A DNA stretch of 64,000 nucleotides from positions 496,001-560,000 of the forward strand of contig NZ_PTJC01000005.1 of the NCBI RefSeq assembly GCF_002934605.1, read 5' to 3'. Position numbers and translations under genes: made by a program. This document shows positions 25,972 through 35,603 of the stretch, piece after piece (the stretch's first letter is position 1; the number at the start of each line of letters is the position of its first letter). Origin of the DNA: Neolewinella xylanilytica (lineage in GTDB: Bacteria > Bacteroidota > Bacteroidia > Chitinophagales > Saprospiraceae). A model generated the notes under the pieces. That model was not told the DNA's origin and ran no database searches. It saw only the letters and a list, made by a program, of their open reading frames with translations.

Positions 25972-28446
25972 CTACTCCCGCACCAACGCCAGCCGCATCC
26001 GCTTGATCCGGTCCTCCAGTTTCTCGGAGGATATCCGCTCCCGAAGCCGGTCTACGATGAGGGCGAAGGAGAAGGGGGTAGCCTTCGCGGGCTGCTGGAA
26101 GAGAATGGTCTGGGCGTTGATGCGATCCAGGGCCGAGCGCAGACGCGCCTCCTGCAGCTGGAAGGTCATGATCTCGTCGTAGGCCTGCTGGAGGAGGAGG
26201 TTGGTGGGCTCGTAGTCGCTGAAGACGTCGAAGAAGAGTTGGGAGCCGCTCTGCAGGTGCTTCTCCTTTTTTTGTTTGCCGGGGTAGCCCTTGAAGATCA
26301 GGCCCGCGATGGCGGCGATGTCGCGGAAGCGGCGACGGGCCATTTCCGTGGCGTTGATCCCGGCGTTGAGGTCGGCATTCAGTTCGGCGACGTTGAACAG
26401 GTCGCTGCCGAGGGCCTCCTCGATGGGTATGGGCTGGTCGCTCAGCAGCTCGAAACCGTAGTCGTTCATGGCGATGGTGAAGGTGAGGGGTGCGAACTGC
26501 CCGATGCGGTAGGCGATCAGCGAGGCCAGGCCCTCATGGATGCCGCGTCCCTCGCAGGGGTAGATCAGCAAATGGTAGCCCTCGCGGTCGCTGAAGTATT
26601 CGATGAGGAGCTCGTCCGGTCCGGGCACGGCACTGCGCTGCACCTGAATATCGCGGAGGGGAGCGAGTTTTTGCAGCTCGGCATCGTGGTAATCTTCCCG
26701 CTTCAGCTCGCCCATCGCCAGGCGGAGGAACTCGGACAGCTGGCTGGAAAGTTGCATGCGGCCGCCCTTCCAACTGGGAACCTTGCCCTTTTTGGAGCTG
26801 CTGCGCTTCACGAGGGCTTCCATGCCCTTCACCTTCACGAACTTGAGGCTGCGGCCGGCAAACCAGAAGGTATCACCGGGTTTAAGGCTGGAGATGAAGT
26901 ATTCCTCGATGGTGCCGATGTAGCCACCTGACATATATTTGATCGTCAACGTGGTCTCGCTCACGATTGCGCCGATGCTCATGCGGTGCATGGTCGCGAC
27001 GCGCTTGCTTTCCACCCGGTAGACGCCATCTTCATCGCGGATGACCTTGTGGTATTCATCGTAGGCACCGAGGCTGTTGCCGCCGGTGGTGATGAAGTCG
27101 AGGCACCAGGCGAATTCCTCGTCGGAGATAGAGGCGTAGCAGAAGGTGTTGCGGATTTCCCGAAGTACGACGTCGCGCCGAAAGCCGCCGCTGACCGCTA
27201 ATGTCACCAGAAACTGCACCAGTACGTCGAAGCTGCGGATATAGGGGATGCGGCTTTCGATCACCTCGTTCTCGATGCAGCGCCGGAGGGCGGAAGCTTC
27301 CAGGAGTTCCAGGCTGTGGGTGGGGACGAAGTGGATTACACTCTTAGCCCCGGGCCGGTGGCCGCTGCGGCCGGCGCGCTGGAGAAAACGGGCCACCCCC
27401 TTGGGACTGCCGATCTGGACGATGGTTTCCACCGGCCGGAAATCGACGCCGAGGTCCAGGCTCGAGGTACATACTACCGCTTTGAGGGTGCCTTCGTGGA
27501 GAGCGTCTTCGACCCAGTCGCGCAGCTCCCGGCTGATGCTGCCGTGGTGCATGGCAATGGCACCGGAAAGATCGGGGTCGTAATCGAGCAGCCGCTGGTA
27601 CCAGATTTCGCACTGGCTGCGGGTATTCGTAAAGATCAGCGTGGAGCCGGAGGCGTAGATCAGGGGAACCACCTTTTCCAGTAGCTTGATGCCGAGGTGA
27701 CCGGCCCAGGGGAAGGTTTCGATCTCGTCGGGCAGTACGGTGACCATCGTGGTCTCCTTGGCGTGGTCGGCGCGGATGATCACGCGCTCCGGGGTGGTTT
27801 CGGCGGGGATGAGGACGTCCAGTGCCTCGTCCATATTCCCGATGGTGGCGGAAATGCCCCAGGTGCGGAAGCCCGCGGGCCGTAAGCCACGCAGCCGACT
27901 GAGGGCGAGTTCGACCAGCACGCCACGCTTGGTGCCGAGCAGTTCGTGCCACTCGTCGGCCACCAGGACGCGCAGATCGCCAAAGAACTTTTCATACCCA
28001 TTACTGGCGATGAGCAGGTGGAGGCTTTCCGGGGTAGTGATTAGGATTTCGGGCGGCTTGCTACGCTGCTTGGTCCGTTCGGAGGTGGCGGTGTCGCCGG
28101 AACGGATGCCCACCCGCCACTGCAGGCCGAGATCCTCGATGGCGCGCTCGGTAGCGGACTGGATCTCGCGGGTGAGGGCGCGGATGGGGGTGAGCCAGAT
28201 AGCGCGCAGCCCGTTGTTCGTCCTGGTAGGATCGTCGGGGTGTTCGGCGAGGAACTCCAGCAAGATGGGGATGATGAGCGAATAGGTCTTCCCGCTGCCG
28301 GTGGGGGCGTTGACGAGACCGCTTTTCCCGTCGAGGTAGGCTTGCCATGCCCGGCGCTGGAAGGGAAAGACGGACCAGCCCCGACCGACGAACCAGTCGT
28401 CGCCGCGGCGTAAAAGTGTTTGTTGGGGAGTGGCGGACACGTTCAC
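25972..28446 (-). CDS. Lhr-like DEXH-box helicase, ligase-associated type
   Basis: This 824-residue superfamily 2 helicase contains Walker A APTGSGKT (47-54), motif Ia TPIRALTREI, Walker B DEWH (164-167), motif III SAT, and motif VI QRAGRSGHRPG. An Lhr-type winged-helix/C-terminal region follows. It most resembles helicases of the ligase-associated DNA damage response set, normally encoded with an ATP-dependent ligase, an exonuclease and a metallophosphatase. None of these partners is beside it here; its neighbours are a hydrolase and aminopeptidase P. It diverges from the aminopeptidase gene. Role in DNA repair inferred from family. Confidence 0.9.
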   Translation of the reverse strand: MNVSATPQQTLLRRGDDWFVGRGWSVFPFQRRAWQAYLDGKSGLVNAPTGSGKTYSLIIPILLEFLAEHPDDPTRTNNGLRAIWLTPIRALTREIQSATERAIEDLGLQWRVGIRSGDTATSERTKQRSKPPEILITTPESLHLLIASNGYEKFFGDLRVLVADEWHELLGTKRGVLVELALSRLRGLRPAGFRTWGISATIGNMDEALDVLIPAETTPERVIIRADHAKETTMVTVLPDEIETFPWAGHLGIKLLEKVVPLIYASGSTLIFTNTRSQCEIWYQRLLDYDPDLSGAIAMHHGSISRELRDWVEDALHEGTLKAVVCTSSLDLGVDFRPVETIVQIGSPKGVARFLQRAGRSGHRPGAKSVIHFVPTHSLELLEASALRRCIENEVIESRIPYIRSFDVLVQFLVTLAVSGGFRRDVVLREIRNTFCYASISDEEFAWCLDFITTGGNSLGAYDEYHKVIRDEDGVYRVESKRVATMHRMSIGAIVSETTLTIKYMSGGYIGTIEEYFISSLKPGDTFWFAGRSLKFVKVKGMEALVKRSSSKKGKVPSWKGGRMQLSSQLSEFLRLAMGELKREDYHDAELQKLAPLRDIQVQRSAVPGPDELLIEYFSDREGYHLLIYPCEGRGIHEGLASLIAYRIGQFAPLTFTIAMNDYGFELLSDQPIPIEEALGSDLFNVAELNADLNAGINATEMARRRFRDIAAIAGLIFKGYPGKQKKEKHLQSGSQLFFDVFSDYEPTNLLLQQAYDEIMTFQLQEARLRSALDRINAQTILFQQPAKATPFSFALIVDRLRERISSEKLEDRIKRMRLALVRE

Positions 28447-28650
28447 CGAACGGCGGTTCGGGCGAACCGGTTCGTGAGCTCCGGCTCGCGGGTTTCGTTA
28501 ACTCCGTACGCGCTTCTTCCGGGGTGATGGAGCTTTTCGGGTACCGCATTGACCCGAGTACATGTCGGCAATCGGGAATCCGGACCGCCACTAGCTTCCC
28601 CGTTCCGACCTTACCTTGCACCCGCGCCCCGCCGCCCTAACCTTCGAACT

Positions 28651-29970
28651 ATGTTTTCAGCTACCACCTACACGGAACGCCGCCGCCAGCTCGCCAACGC
28701 CTTATCTTCCGGATTGATCCTGCTACCCGCCAACGGCGAGGCGGCCCTGAATTACCGTGGCAACACCTACCCCTTCCGGCAGGATTCCCACTTCCGCTAC
28801 TTCGCCGGCTACAACCTCCCCGATCTCGTGCTGACGATCGATGTGGCGAGCGGGGAAGGGCGGCTATACGGGAATGATTTCACGCTGGATGATGTCGTCT
28901 GGATGGGCGAACAACCCGACGTGGCAGATCTGGCCAAAGACGGCGGCCTCAGCTACGGTGGCACCCTCGACCGATTAGCCGCCGCGCTGAGCCAATCGGG
29001 GGAAGTCCACTACCTGCCCCCCTACCGCGAGGAGCGGCGGCAGCAACTAAGGGATTGGCTGGGCCACTGCGACCGGCCCAGCGTGCCCCTGATCCGGGCG
29101 GTAGTCGAACTGCGCTCCGTAAAGAGCCGGGAGGAGGTAGCGGAAATGGATAAGGCGGTGGCCACCAGCATGCGCATGCACGCCGCGGCCCGCGATACGG
29201 CGATGGCCGGCATGACGGAAGCTTCCGTAGCCGGGCTGATCGAGGGGATCGCCATCAGCGCCGGTGGCAGACTGGCCTACCCGGCCATCGTGACCCGCAA
29301 CGGTCATATTCTGCACAACCACTACCACGGCAATCAACTGCGCCGCAACGACCTATTGCTGGTAGACGCCGGCGCGGAAACGGATACGGGCTACGCCGGC
29401 GACATCACCCGCACCTTCCCGATCGGCGGAGTGCTCACCGACCGGCAGCGACCGGTGTACGAAACCGTGGAGCGGGCTAAAAGCCAGTGCATCCAGGCAC
29501 TCCGTCCGGGGGTGGCGTTCCGGGAGATACACGATTTGTCGGCCCGGATCATCACCGAAGGACTGAAAGATCTCGGGCTGATGAAGGGAGACGCGGGAGA
29601 GGCGGTGGCCGCCGGGGCCCACGCTTTGTTTTATCCCCACGGGCTCGGGCACATGATCGGTCTGGACGTACACGATATGGAAGACCTGGGTGAGGATTAC
29701 GTGGGCTACGACGATACCATTCGGCGCAGCGAGCTGTTCGGCACCCGTAACCTGCGGTTAGGGCGGGCGCTGCGGGAGGGCTTCACCGTCACGGTGGAGC
29801 CGGGCATTTATTTTATCCCCAAGCTAATCGACCGCTGGGAAGCGGATGGGAAGCACCGCGAATTCATCAACTACGATGCCCTGGAAGGCTACCGGAATTT
29901 CGGTGGTATACGGCTGGAAGACAATGTTGTAGTTACTTCGGACAACTGCCGGGTACTGGGCTCCGTTTAG
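28651..29970 (+). CDS. Xaa-Pro aminopeptidase (aminopeptidase P family)
   Basis: This 439-residue M24B metallopeptidase removes N-terminal residues preceding proline. The N-terminal creatinase-like domain (~1-165; YPFRQDSHFRYFAGYNLPD) is followed by the pita-bread domain. The five metal ligands are in LLVDAGAETDTGYAGDITRT (two Asp), FYPHGLGHMIG (His), VTVEPGIYFIP (Glu) and GGIRLEDNVVVT (Glu). ATG 28651 matches the family start; upstream in-frame codons to 28549 are Pro-rich and noncoding-like. It is cytoplasmic, with no signal peptide. A near-consensus TACCTTGC at 28611-28618 may be its promoter. Confidence 0.93.
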   Translation: MFSATTYTERRRQLANALSSGLILLPANGEAALNYRGNTYPFRQDSHFRYFAGYNLPDLVLTIDVASGEGRLYGNDFTLDDVVWMGEQPDVADLAKDGGLSYGGTLDRLAAALSQSGEVHYLPPYREERRQQLRDWLGHCDRPSVPLIRAVVELRSVKSREEVAEMDKAVATSMRMHAAARDTAMAGMTEASVAGLIEGIAISAGGRLAYPAIVTRNGHILHNHYHGNQLRRNDLLLVDAGAETDTGYAGDITRTFPIGGVLTDRQRPVYETVERAKSQCIQALRPGVAFREIHDLSARIITEGLKDLGLMKGDAGEAVAAGAHALFYPHGLGHMIGLDVHDMEDLGEDYVGYDDTIRRSELFGTRNLRLGRALREGFTVTVEPGIYFIPKLIDRWEADGKHREFINYDALEGYRNFGGIRLEDNVVVTSDNCRVLGSV

Positions 29971-30093
29971 CGTATATTGGCCTAACCCCATACCGTTGGA
30001 CCTTGCAGTGAATCCTGCTTCCTACTCCCCCGGGGAGGCGGGGGAAAAGCTGGAGGACCGGAAGTCACGTGGTATGTTACAACCCCAGAAACT

Positions 30094-31896
30094 ATGTTGC
30101 ACCGGCTGCTTTTTCTCCTGATCCTGGGCTTCTCGCTGCCCGCTCTCGCCCAGAATAACCAGCTGGCCCAGCAATACTTCATGGACGGGGAGTACGAAAA
30201 GGCCGCCGTGCTGTACCAGTCCATGGCCGAGGAGAGCTACAACCCGTTCTACTTCGACCGCTACGTGAGCAGCCTGATGAGCCTGCGCCGCTACGACGAC
30301 GCCGAGCAAGCCCTTAAAAAGCAGCTGAAGCGTACCCCCGAAGATCTGACGCTCCACGTCAAGTACGGCCAGCTGCTGGAGCAGCAGGTGGAAGACAACG
30401 AGGCCAAAAAGCAGTTTGAGGAAGCGATCTCGAATCTTCGGGCCGATAAGTACCAGATCACCCAGCTGGCGAACGCCTTCCTGGTACTGACCAAGTATGA
30501 CTTTGCCATTCGCACCTACGAGCGGGGCACCAAACTGCTGAAGGAAGACGGCGTATTCAGTTTCAACCTCGGTGATCTTTACCGCCGAAAGGGCGACATC
30601 GAGCCGATGATCGCCAGTTACCTCGATGCCCTGAACGAAGATCCCCGCCGGGCGCGCAACGTGCAGACTTACTTCCAGCGCTACCTCGACGAGGAGGGGC
30701 TGCTCGAAGCCCAGAAGCAACTGTACGCCCGCATCCAGGAAGACCGGAAAGAGAATCCGCTCTACCCCGAAATGCTGGCCTGGGTGGCCATCCAGCGTAA
30801 AGACTACAGGGGAGCGCTCCGGCAGGTGCGGGCCCTCGACCGCCGGCTGGAAGAAAACGGCCAGCGGGTGCTCGACCTGGGAAACCTGGCCGCCAACGAC
30901 AAAGACTACGAGACGGCTATCGCCGCCTACGATTACGTGATCGAGAACAAGCCCGAAGGTTCCCCCTTCTACCTGGAGGCCAAGCGCGAAGGGCTGCTGA
31001 CCCGCCGCCGGGCCATCACGGACGGTTACGCCTACACCCCGGAAGATTTACGGATCCTGGAGACGGCCTACGAAGCGTTTCTGCAACAGTTCGGCAACAA
31101 CCCGGCCTCGGCCCGCATCGCCATCCAGCTGGCCGAATTGGAGGCACTCTATCTAAACGATCTGCCGAAGGCTACCGAAATCCTGCAACGTATCGTGGAG
31201 TTGAACGGCGTGAACGAAAACGTGCGCGCCCAGGCCAAGCTAGCCCTGGCCGATTATTACTTAATGCAGGGGGAAGTGTGGGAATCCACGCTGCTGTACA
31301 GCCAGGTGGACAAGCTCTTCAAGGAGGATTTGCTCGGTCACGAGGCTCGCTTCCGCAACGCCCGCCTGAGCTACTTCCGGGGGGATTTCGAATGGGCGCA
31401 GTCGCAGTTCGACGTCCTCAAGGCCTCCACCTCCCGGCTCATCGCGAACGATGCCCTCGATCTCTCGGTCTTCATCATGGACAATCTCGGCCTCGATACC
31501 TCCGCCACCGCCCTGCAAACCTACGCCGACGCGGAGCTGCTCATGTTCCAGAACAAGTACGACGAGGCCTTTGCTACGCTCGACCGGCTGCTAACTGAAT
31601 TTCCCGGCCACGACCTGGAGGACGACGTCGTGTACCTCCGCGGCCGCCTCTACCAGAAGCTGCGCCGCTACGAGGAGGCCGCCGCCCAGTACCAGCAGGT
31701 GGTCGACAACTACCCGAAAAGCATCCGGCTGGACAATGCGCTGTACGCCCTGGCCGGTCTCTACGAATCGGAGTTGGGTGATAAGGAGAAAGCTCAGGAG
31801 CTCTACGAAACCTTGTTCATCGACTTTAGCAACAGCATCCTGGCCGTGGAAGCACGGAAGAAGTATCGGGCGCTGCGGGGAGATTCGGTGGGGTAG
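30094..31896 (+). CDS. Exported tetratricopeptide-repeat protein
   Basis: This 600-residue protein has a signal peptide (RLLFLLILGFSLPALAQ) and then almost continuous TPR-like helical pairs. Examples are AQQYFMDGEYEKAAVLYQSM, YDDAEQALKKQLKRTPEDL, YDEAFATLDRLLTEFPGHDL and YEEAAAQYQQVVDNYPKSI, ending DKEKAQELYETLFIDF. It is probably a periplasmic or outer-membrane-associated scaffold. No enzyme domain is present. It stands alone between aminopeptidase P and a repeat-rich spacer. Confidence 0.85.
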   Translation: MLHRLLFLLILGFSLPALAQNNQLAQQYFMDGEYEKAAVLYQSMAEESYNPFYFDRYVSSLMSLRRYDDAEQALKKQLKRTPEDLTLHVKYGQLLEQQVEDNEAKKQFEEAISNLRADKYQITQLANAFLVLTKYDFAIRTYERGTKLLKEDGVFSFNLGDLYRRKGDIEPMIASYLDALNEDPRRARNVQTYFQRYLDEEGLLEAQKQLYARIQEDRKENPLYPEMLAWVAIQRKDYRGALRQVRALDRRLEENGQRVLDLGNLAANDKDYETAIAAYDYVIENKPEGSPFYLEAKREGLLTRRRAITDGYAYTPEDLRILETAYEAFLQQFGNNPASARIAIQLAELEALYLNDLPKATEILQRIVELNGVNENVRAQAKLALADYYLMQGEVWESTLLYSQVDKLFKEDLLGHEARFRNARLSYFRGDFEWAQSQFDVLKASTSRLIANDALDLSVFIMDNLGLDTSATALQTYADAELLMFQNKYDEAFATLDRLLTEFPGHDLEDDVVYLRGRLYQKLRRYEEAAAQYQQVVDNYPKSIRLDNALYALAGLYESELGDKEKAQELYETLFIDFSNSILAVEARKKYRALRGDSVG

Positions 31897-32313
31897 TTGG
31901 AGCCGGCCGGGCCCTCGGTCACCTCCGCTGCGCTGCGGTTACCTTCCGGGGTCCTCGATCCCGGTCAATTATGGAACCTTAGAGGGGCACCGAGCGATAG
32001 CTAAGAATATCTGCGACGATCCGGACTTAGCGCGACCCGGACACTCAGAGGTGCGAGCACGCTCTGAGGTCCTGATGCTTTCTCACTTACTGAAAGTCAT
32101 AGCACCTTGGAGTGTCCGTAGGACCTGCAAGTGTGCGGCTACGGAGCGAGCCGGACACTCGGAAGTCACCTTCGCTGCGCTGCGGTCACCTTCCGAGGTC
32201 CCTCGATTCCAACCGACGGGGGAACCTCGCGGAGCGTCTGCAAGACCTCCGAGTGTTCGGGCAAGACACCAAATCCACTGAGAATCGTATCTTAGGGTGA
32301 AAGCACCCAGCCC
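31897..32313. repeat. Repeat-rich spacer
   Basis: No gene is seen. A ~46-base word with core GCTGCGCTGCGG occurs at 31917-31962 and again at 32164-32210. A shorter word CGGACACTCNGARGT occurs four times in alternating orientation (32036-32052, 32105-32120 reverse, 32151-32166, 32244-32261 reverse). These give the region strong folding potential. Confidence 0.55.
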
Positions 32314-32853
32314 ATGCGAATGTTAGGTTTAACCTCCCGCTATTCTACCAGTGGACTCCTGATGGCCACCATCATGACCCTGCTCGCCTGGGGCTTCTCC
32401 TCCGCCCCGGAGGCAGCCCGCCAGGAGTTGCGATCCCAGACCCAACTACGCGTCACCACCATTGAGGTATCGCCACCGGTCACCGTCACCCACTCCGACA
32501 ACCGCAGGACCCCGCCGCTGTACCCTGCCTGCTCGGATCAGCCCGACTTCCAACAGCGCAAAGCCTGCGCCGACAAAGCGATGCTGGAATATATCTACGA
32601 GCATATTCGCTACCCGAAGGAGGCCAGGGACGCCGGTGCGGAGGGCATGGTGGTCGTTCGCTTCACCGTTGACGCGCGGGGACAAACGGGTATCCCGGTG
32701 GTGATCAAAAGTCCCCATCCCGCGCTGGGTACCGTGAGCCTCAAAGTAATTCAACGGATGCTCCGGCGCACCGCCGTCTGGGAGCCGGCCCGCGAGAACG
32801 ATACACCCGTTGCGACCGAGTTTAATCTTCCCATTCAGTTCAAGCTGAATTAA
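32314..32853 (+). CDS. Short TonB-like protein (energy transducer TonB C-terminal domain)
   Basis: This 179-residue protein has an N-terminal transmembrane helix (TSGLLMATIMTLLAWGF). A short spacer is followed by a TonB C-terminal domain (~75-179): IRYPKEARDAGAEGMVVVRF, TVDARGQTGIPVV and TEFNLPIQFKLN. The usual long proline-rich periplasm-spanning arm is missing, so it may not reach outer-membrane receptors in the classical way. A PxC...C pair (PACSDQPDFQQRKACAD) precedes the domain and recurs in the next two genes. First of three tandem related genes. Confidence 0.8.
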   Translation: MRMLGLTSRYSTSGLLMATIMTLLAWGFSSAPEAARQELRSQTQLRVTTIEVSPPVTVTHSDNRRTPPLYPACSDQPDFQQRKACADKAMLEYIYEHIRYPKEARDAGAEGMVVVRFTVDARGQTGIPVVIKSPHPALGTVSLKVIQRMLRRTAVWEPARENDTPVATEFNLPIQFKLN

Positions 32854-32863
32854 CCCTACCATC

Positions 32864-33394
32864 ATGGCTAAATTAGGTCTGTCGTCCGGTTACTTTTTCA
32901 CCGGCTTAGTGCTCTCGGTGCTTTTCCTGCTTTTCAACACCGAATCGGTACTGGTGGACGTAGCCAACCGCGACGCGATGCCTGCCTTCCAGATGGATGC
33001 CTGCTATTCCGTACAGCGGGGCCAGCTTCCACCGGTCGACGAAATGACCTTGCCGATCTTTCCGGGCTGCGAGGGCGAGGCGGAATACGAAGAGCGGTTC
33101 TTCTGCGGCCTGGACCGCTTTTTTGCCTTTATCAACGATAACAAACGGGAAGCCAAGGGCTCGAAGAAGGAAAACGTGGTCGTCGCCTTTACCGTCGGTC
33201 GGGTTAGCGGGCGGATGGCCGACATCGAAATCGAAGAGGGAACGGACCGGAAAAACAGGGAGGAAGCTTTGCGCATCATCAACCTACTTGCGGACCGCGA
33301 CGTGCGCTGGACACCCGCTACCCTCCGCGGGGAACCGAGCTGCATGCGCCTTGCCATAGCCGTTTCCTTTCACGGCGCGGGCTGCGGAGATTAA
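32864..33394 (+). CDS. TonB-like paralogue, divergent
   Basis: This 176-residue protein is related to both neighbours. The N-terminus LGLSSGYFFTGLVLSVLFLL (TM helix) matches the pattern of the genes either side. FPGCEGEAEYEERFFCGLDR aligns with the PxC...C segment of the first gene, and NVVVAFTVGRVSG aligns with the TonB VVVRFTVDARG strand. The YP motif and much of the canonical TonB C-terminus are lost. It ends SFHGAGCGD, like the third gene. Start is 10 bp after the previous stop, so probably one operon. Function unknown. Confidence 0.72.
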   Translation: MAKLGLSSGYFFTGLVLSVLFLLFNTESVLVDVANRDAMPAFQMDACYSVQRGQLPPVDEMTLPIFPGCEGEAEYEERFFCGLDRFFAFINDNKREAKGSKKENVVVAFTVGRVSGRMADIEIEEGTDRKNREEALRIINLLADRDVRWTPATLRGEPSCMRLAIAVSFHGAGCGD

Positions 33395-33524
33395 ATAGTT
33401 AAGCCGGCGCGAGGGTAGGGTAGCGTTTCCGAAGCATTCCGGCTCCCGGTGCAATACGATGACCTAAGCTAGAGGACCGACCAGAAAAACGAACGGATAT
33501 ACTATCCCAAATAATCGCTAAGCC

Positions 33525-34052
33525 ATGCTCAAACTCGGAACATCTTCTGGCTATTTTATTTTCGGCGGCCTGCTGACGGCCTGGCTGATGTTGCTCTACT
33601 CGGGCACCGTATCGGTGACCATCGATGAAGCGGTGCACCCCTATTCCTTTGTTTGGGACGGTTCGCCTGCCCAGCACGCAATGCTTTCCCCGCCAGCCGA
33701 GGTGACCTTGCCCACCGTGCCCAGCTGTAAGGGAGAGGCTACCTACGAGGACCGCTTTTTTTGCGGCGTAGACCGGTTCTTCCGGTTCGTACATGCTAAT
33801 AAGCACGACCCCGAGGGCTCCCAGGCAGAGGACGTTATCGTAGCATTCACCATTGAACATACGACCGGGAAAATAACCGGAATACGGGTAGATCAGGGGG
33901 AAGATGTCAACAATGTCTTGGAGGCGGTGCGTATCGTAGACCTGATAAGCCGGCGGTATGCGGGTTGGACGCCGGGCACCGTAAACGGACAGCCCCGCGA
34001 TATGGAACTTGCCTTTTTGATACCCTTTCACGGGGCGGGCTGCGCAGATTAG
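33525..34052 (+). CDS. TonB-like paralogue, divergent
   Basis: This 175-residue close paralogue of the preceding gene has LGTSSGYFIFGGLLTAWLML, VPSCKGEATYEDRFFCGVDR, DVIVAFTIEHTTGKITGIRV and the ending PFHGAGCAD. It has a single N-terminal membrane anchor and a periplasmic domain resembling a degenerate TonB C-terminal fold with a conserved cysteine pair. It is separated from its sister by 130 bp and followed 88 bp later by a cytochrome c lipoprotein. Probably a local duplication. Confidence 0.7.
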   Translation: MLKLGTSSGYFIFGGLLTAWLMLLYSGTVSVTIDEAVHPYSFVWDGSPAQHAMLSPPAEVTLPTVPSCKGEATYEDRFFCGVDRFFRFVHANKHDPEGSQAEDVIVAFTIEHTTGKITGIRVDQGEDVNNVLEAVRIVDLISRRYAGWTPGTVNGQPRDMELAFLIPFHGAGCAD

Positions 34053-34057
34053 TTACT

Positions 34058-34072
34058 GCGCCGGAGCGCGGG
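34058..34072. repeat. Dispersed 15-mer repeat, copy 3 (GCGCCGGAGCGCGGG)
   Basis: Identical to copy 1 at 5367-5381. It lies 5 bp after the stop of the third TonB-like gene. Confidence 0.7.
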
Positions 34073-34140
34073 TGAACGGTATGTCGCAACGATATTCCAC
34101 GGTCACCGTTTACTAAGCTAGATACACCCCAACCCTAGCC

Positions 34141-35541
34141 GTGCGTAAACTATTCGTCTTCTTCACCCTGGCCTTTCTCGTGGCCTGCAACACTTACCAA
34201 CCCCTCACCGAAGCGGTGGTCGCGGAAGGCGAGCGCTGGAAAGCAAAGGTGATTCCGCCGAGTCCGCAACCGGTAGACGGCGACCCCGTTGCCGGCCTGG
34301 ATTACCTCATCCACGGCGACTACATCGGGAGCGGTATTCCGCTGGAGATCCTGCAAAAGCAATCGGCTAAGATGGACCTGGACAGTCTCTACCCCCGCAA
34401 CGAGCTGAACGAGGGATTGCCTTACTACATGACCGCCTTCATCGCCCCCAACGGTGCCCCGACGGCCAACGGCAACTGTTTCACCTGCCACGCCGGTAAG
34501 GTGGACGGTGAGCTGGTGCTGGGCCTGGGCAACAGCTTCGCGGAGTGGGAGAACAGCATGGTGCCGATGGGCGCGGTCATGCGCATCGGCATGGGCCTGA
34601 AGTACAAAAAGGACGACCCCGAAACGGTCGCCTTCGAGGATTTCGGCAACTACTTTAAGAAAATGGCCCCCACCGTCAAGCTCAATCAGCCCGGCGCCAA
34701 TCCCGCCTTCCGCCTCGCCGAAGCCTGTATGATGCACCGGAATCCGGAAGATCTCACCTATTCCGAAGATCCCCTCTACGAGATGTGGGAATACAACGTC
34801 GGTACGGATACCCCGCCGTTGTGGCACGTCGGTAAGAAGAGCTCGCTGTACTACACCGGTACGGGGCGCGGCAGCATGTCCAAGTTGCTGCTCCAGGCTA
34901 GCGTGCTCGGCGTACCCGACAGCAGCCAGACCCGGAAGTCGGAGCGGGCGTTCCGCGACGTATATGCCTTCCTGAGCCAGCTCGAACCACCGGCTTATCC
35001 CGGGGAGATCGACGAGCCGCTGGCCCGGGAGGGGGAAGCCATCTTCACGGACAAATGCGCCGGCTGCCACGGTACCTACGGAGCGGAAGAGACGTACCCC
35101 AACAAGGTAATCCACGTCGACGTGGTGAAGACCGATCGGCTCTACGCCGACTACATCCAGCAATCGGCGATCGTGGACTGGTACAACAGCAGCTGGTTCG
35201 CCACCAGCGAACCGCAATCGTCCTTCGAGCCGAGCCTGGGCTACGTAGCTCCCCCCCTGGACGGCATCTGGGCCACCGCCCCCTACCTGCATAACGGCAG
35301 CGTGCCAACGGTTTACGAGCTGCTGAACTCGACGTCCCGCCCCGATCGCTGGACCCGTGACGGGAAATCGACCAGCTACGACCACGAAAAGCTGGGCTGG
35401 CAGTACGATCCAGAGCCGAAGAATAAGGATTGGACCTTCGACACCGCTTTACCCGGTTATGGAAACGACGGACACTACTTCGGCGATAAGCTGAACGAAA
35501 AGCAGCGCTGGGCGGTAGTAGAGTATCTGAAGACGCTGTAG
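34141..35541 (+). CDS. Dihaem cytochrome c lipoprotein
   Basis: This 466-residue lipoprotein (lipobox LVAC, Cys16; GTG start) has two CxxCH haem sites: C113-F-T-C116-H117 and C306-A-G-C309-H310. The first half is a low-complexity-free alpha domain unlike short cytochromes. The C-terminal part has LDGIWATAPYLHNGSVPTVY and ELLNSTSRPDRW, a pattern known from large dihaem cytochromes, including RoxA-like and peroxidase-like families. Which reaction it catalyses cannot be told. It is probably attached to the outer or inner membrane facing the periplasm. It may be an electron acceptor for periplasmic oxidations. Confidence 0.85.
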   Translation: MRKLFVFFTLAFLVACNTYQPLTEAVVAEGERWKAKVIPPSPQPVDGDPVAGLDYLIHGDYIGSGIPLEILQKQSAKMDLDSLYPRNELNEGLPYYMTAFIAPNGAPTANGNCFTCHAGKVDGELVLGLGNSFAEWENSMVPMGAVMRIGMGLKYKKDDPETVAFEDFGNYFKKMAPTVKLNQPGANPAFRLAEACMMHRNPEDLTYSEDPLYEMWEYNVGTDTPPLWHVGKKSSLYYTGTGRGSMSKLLLQASVLGVPDSSQTRKSERAFRDVYAFLSQLEPPAYPGEIDEPLAREGEAIFTDKCAGCHGTYGAEETYPNKVIHVDVVKTDRLYADYIQQSAIVDWYNSSWFATSEPQSSFEPSLGYVAPPLDGIWATAPYLHNGSVPTVYELLNSTSRPDRWTRDGKSTSYDHEKLGWQYDPEPKNKDWTFDTALPGYGNDGHYFGDKLNEKQRWAVVEYLKTL

Positions 35542-35603
35542 GTAAAAGCAACTTACCTTCCCCCGGTCACGTTGATTTTTCACTTAACCAATCCACACTT
35601 CCC

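Noticed and set aside
34150-35385. Minus-strand open frame opposite the cytochrome c gene
   Set aside because: It is His/Gly/Val-rich with no domain. The plus strand carries two CxxCH motifs and a lipobox.
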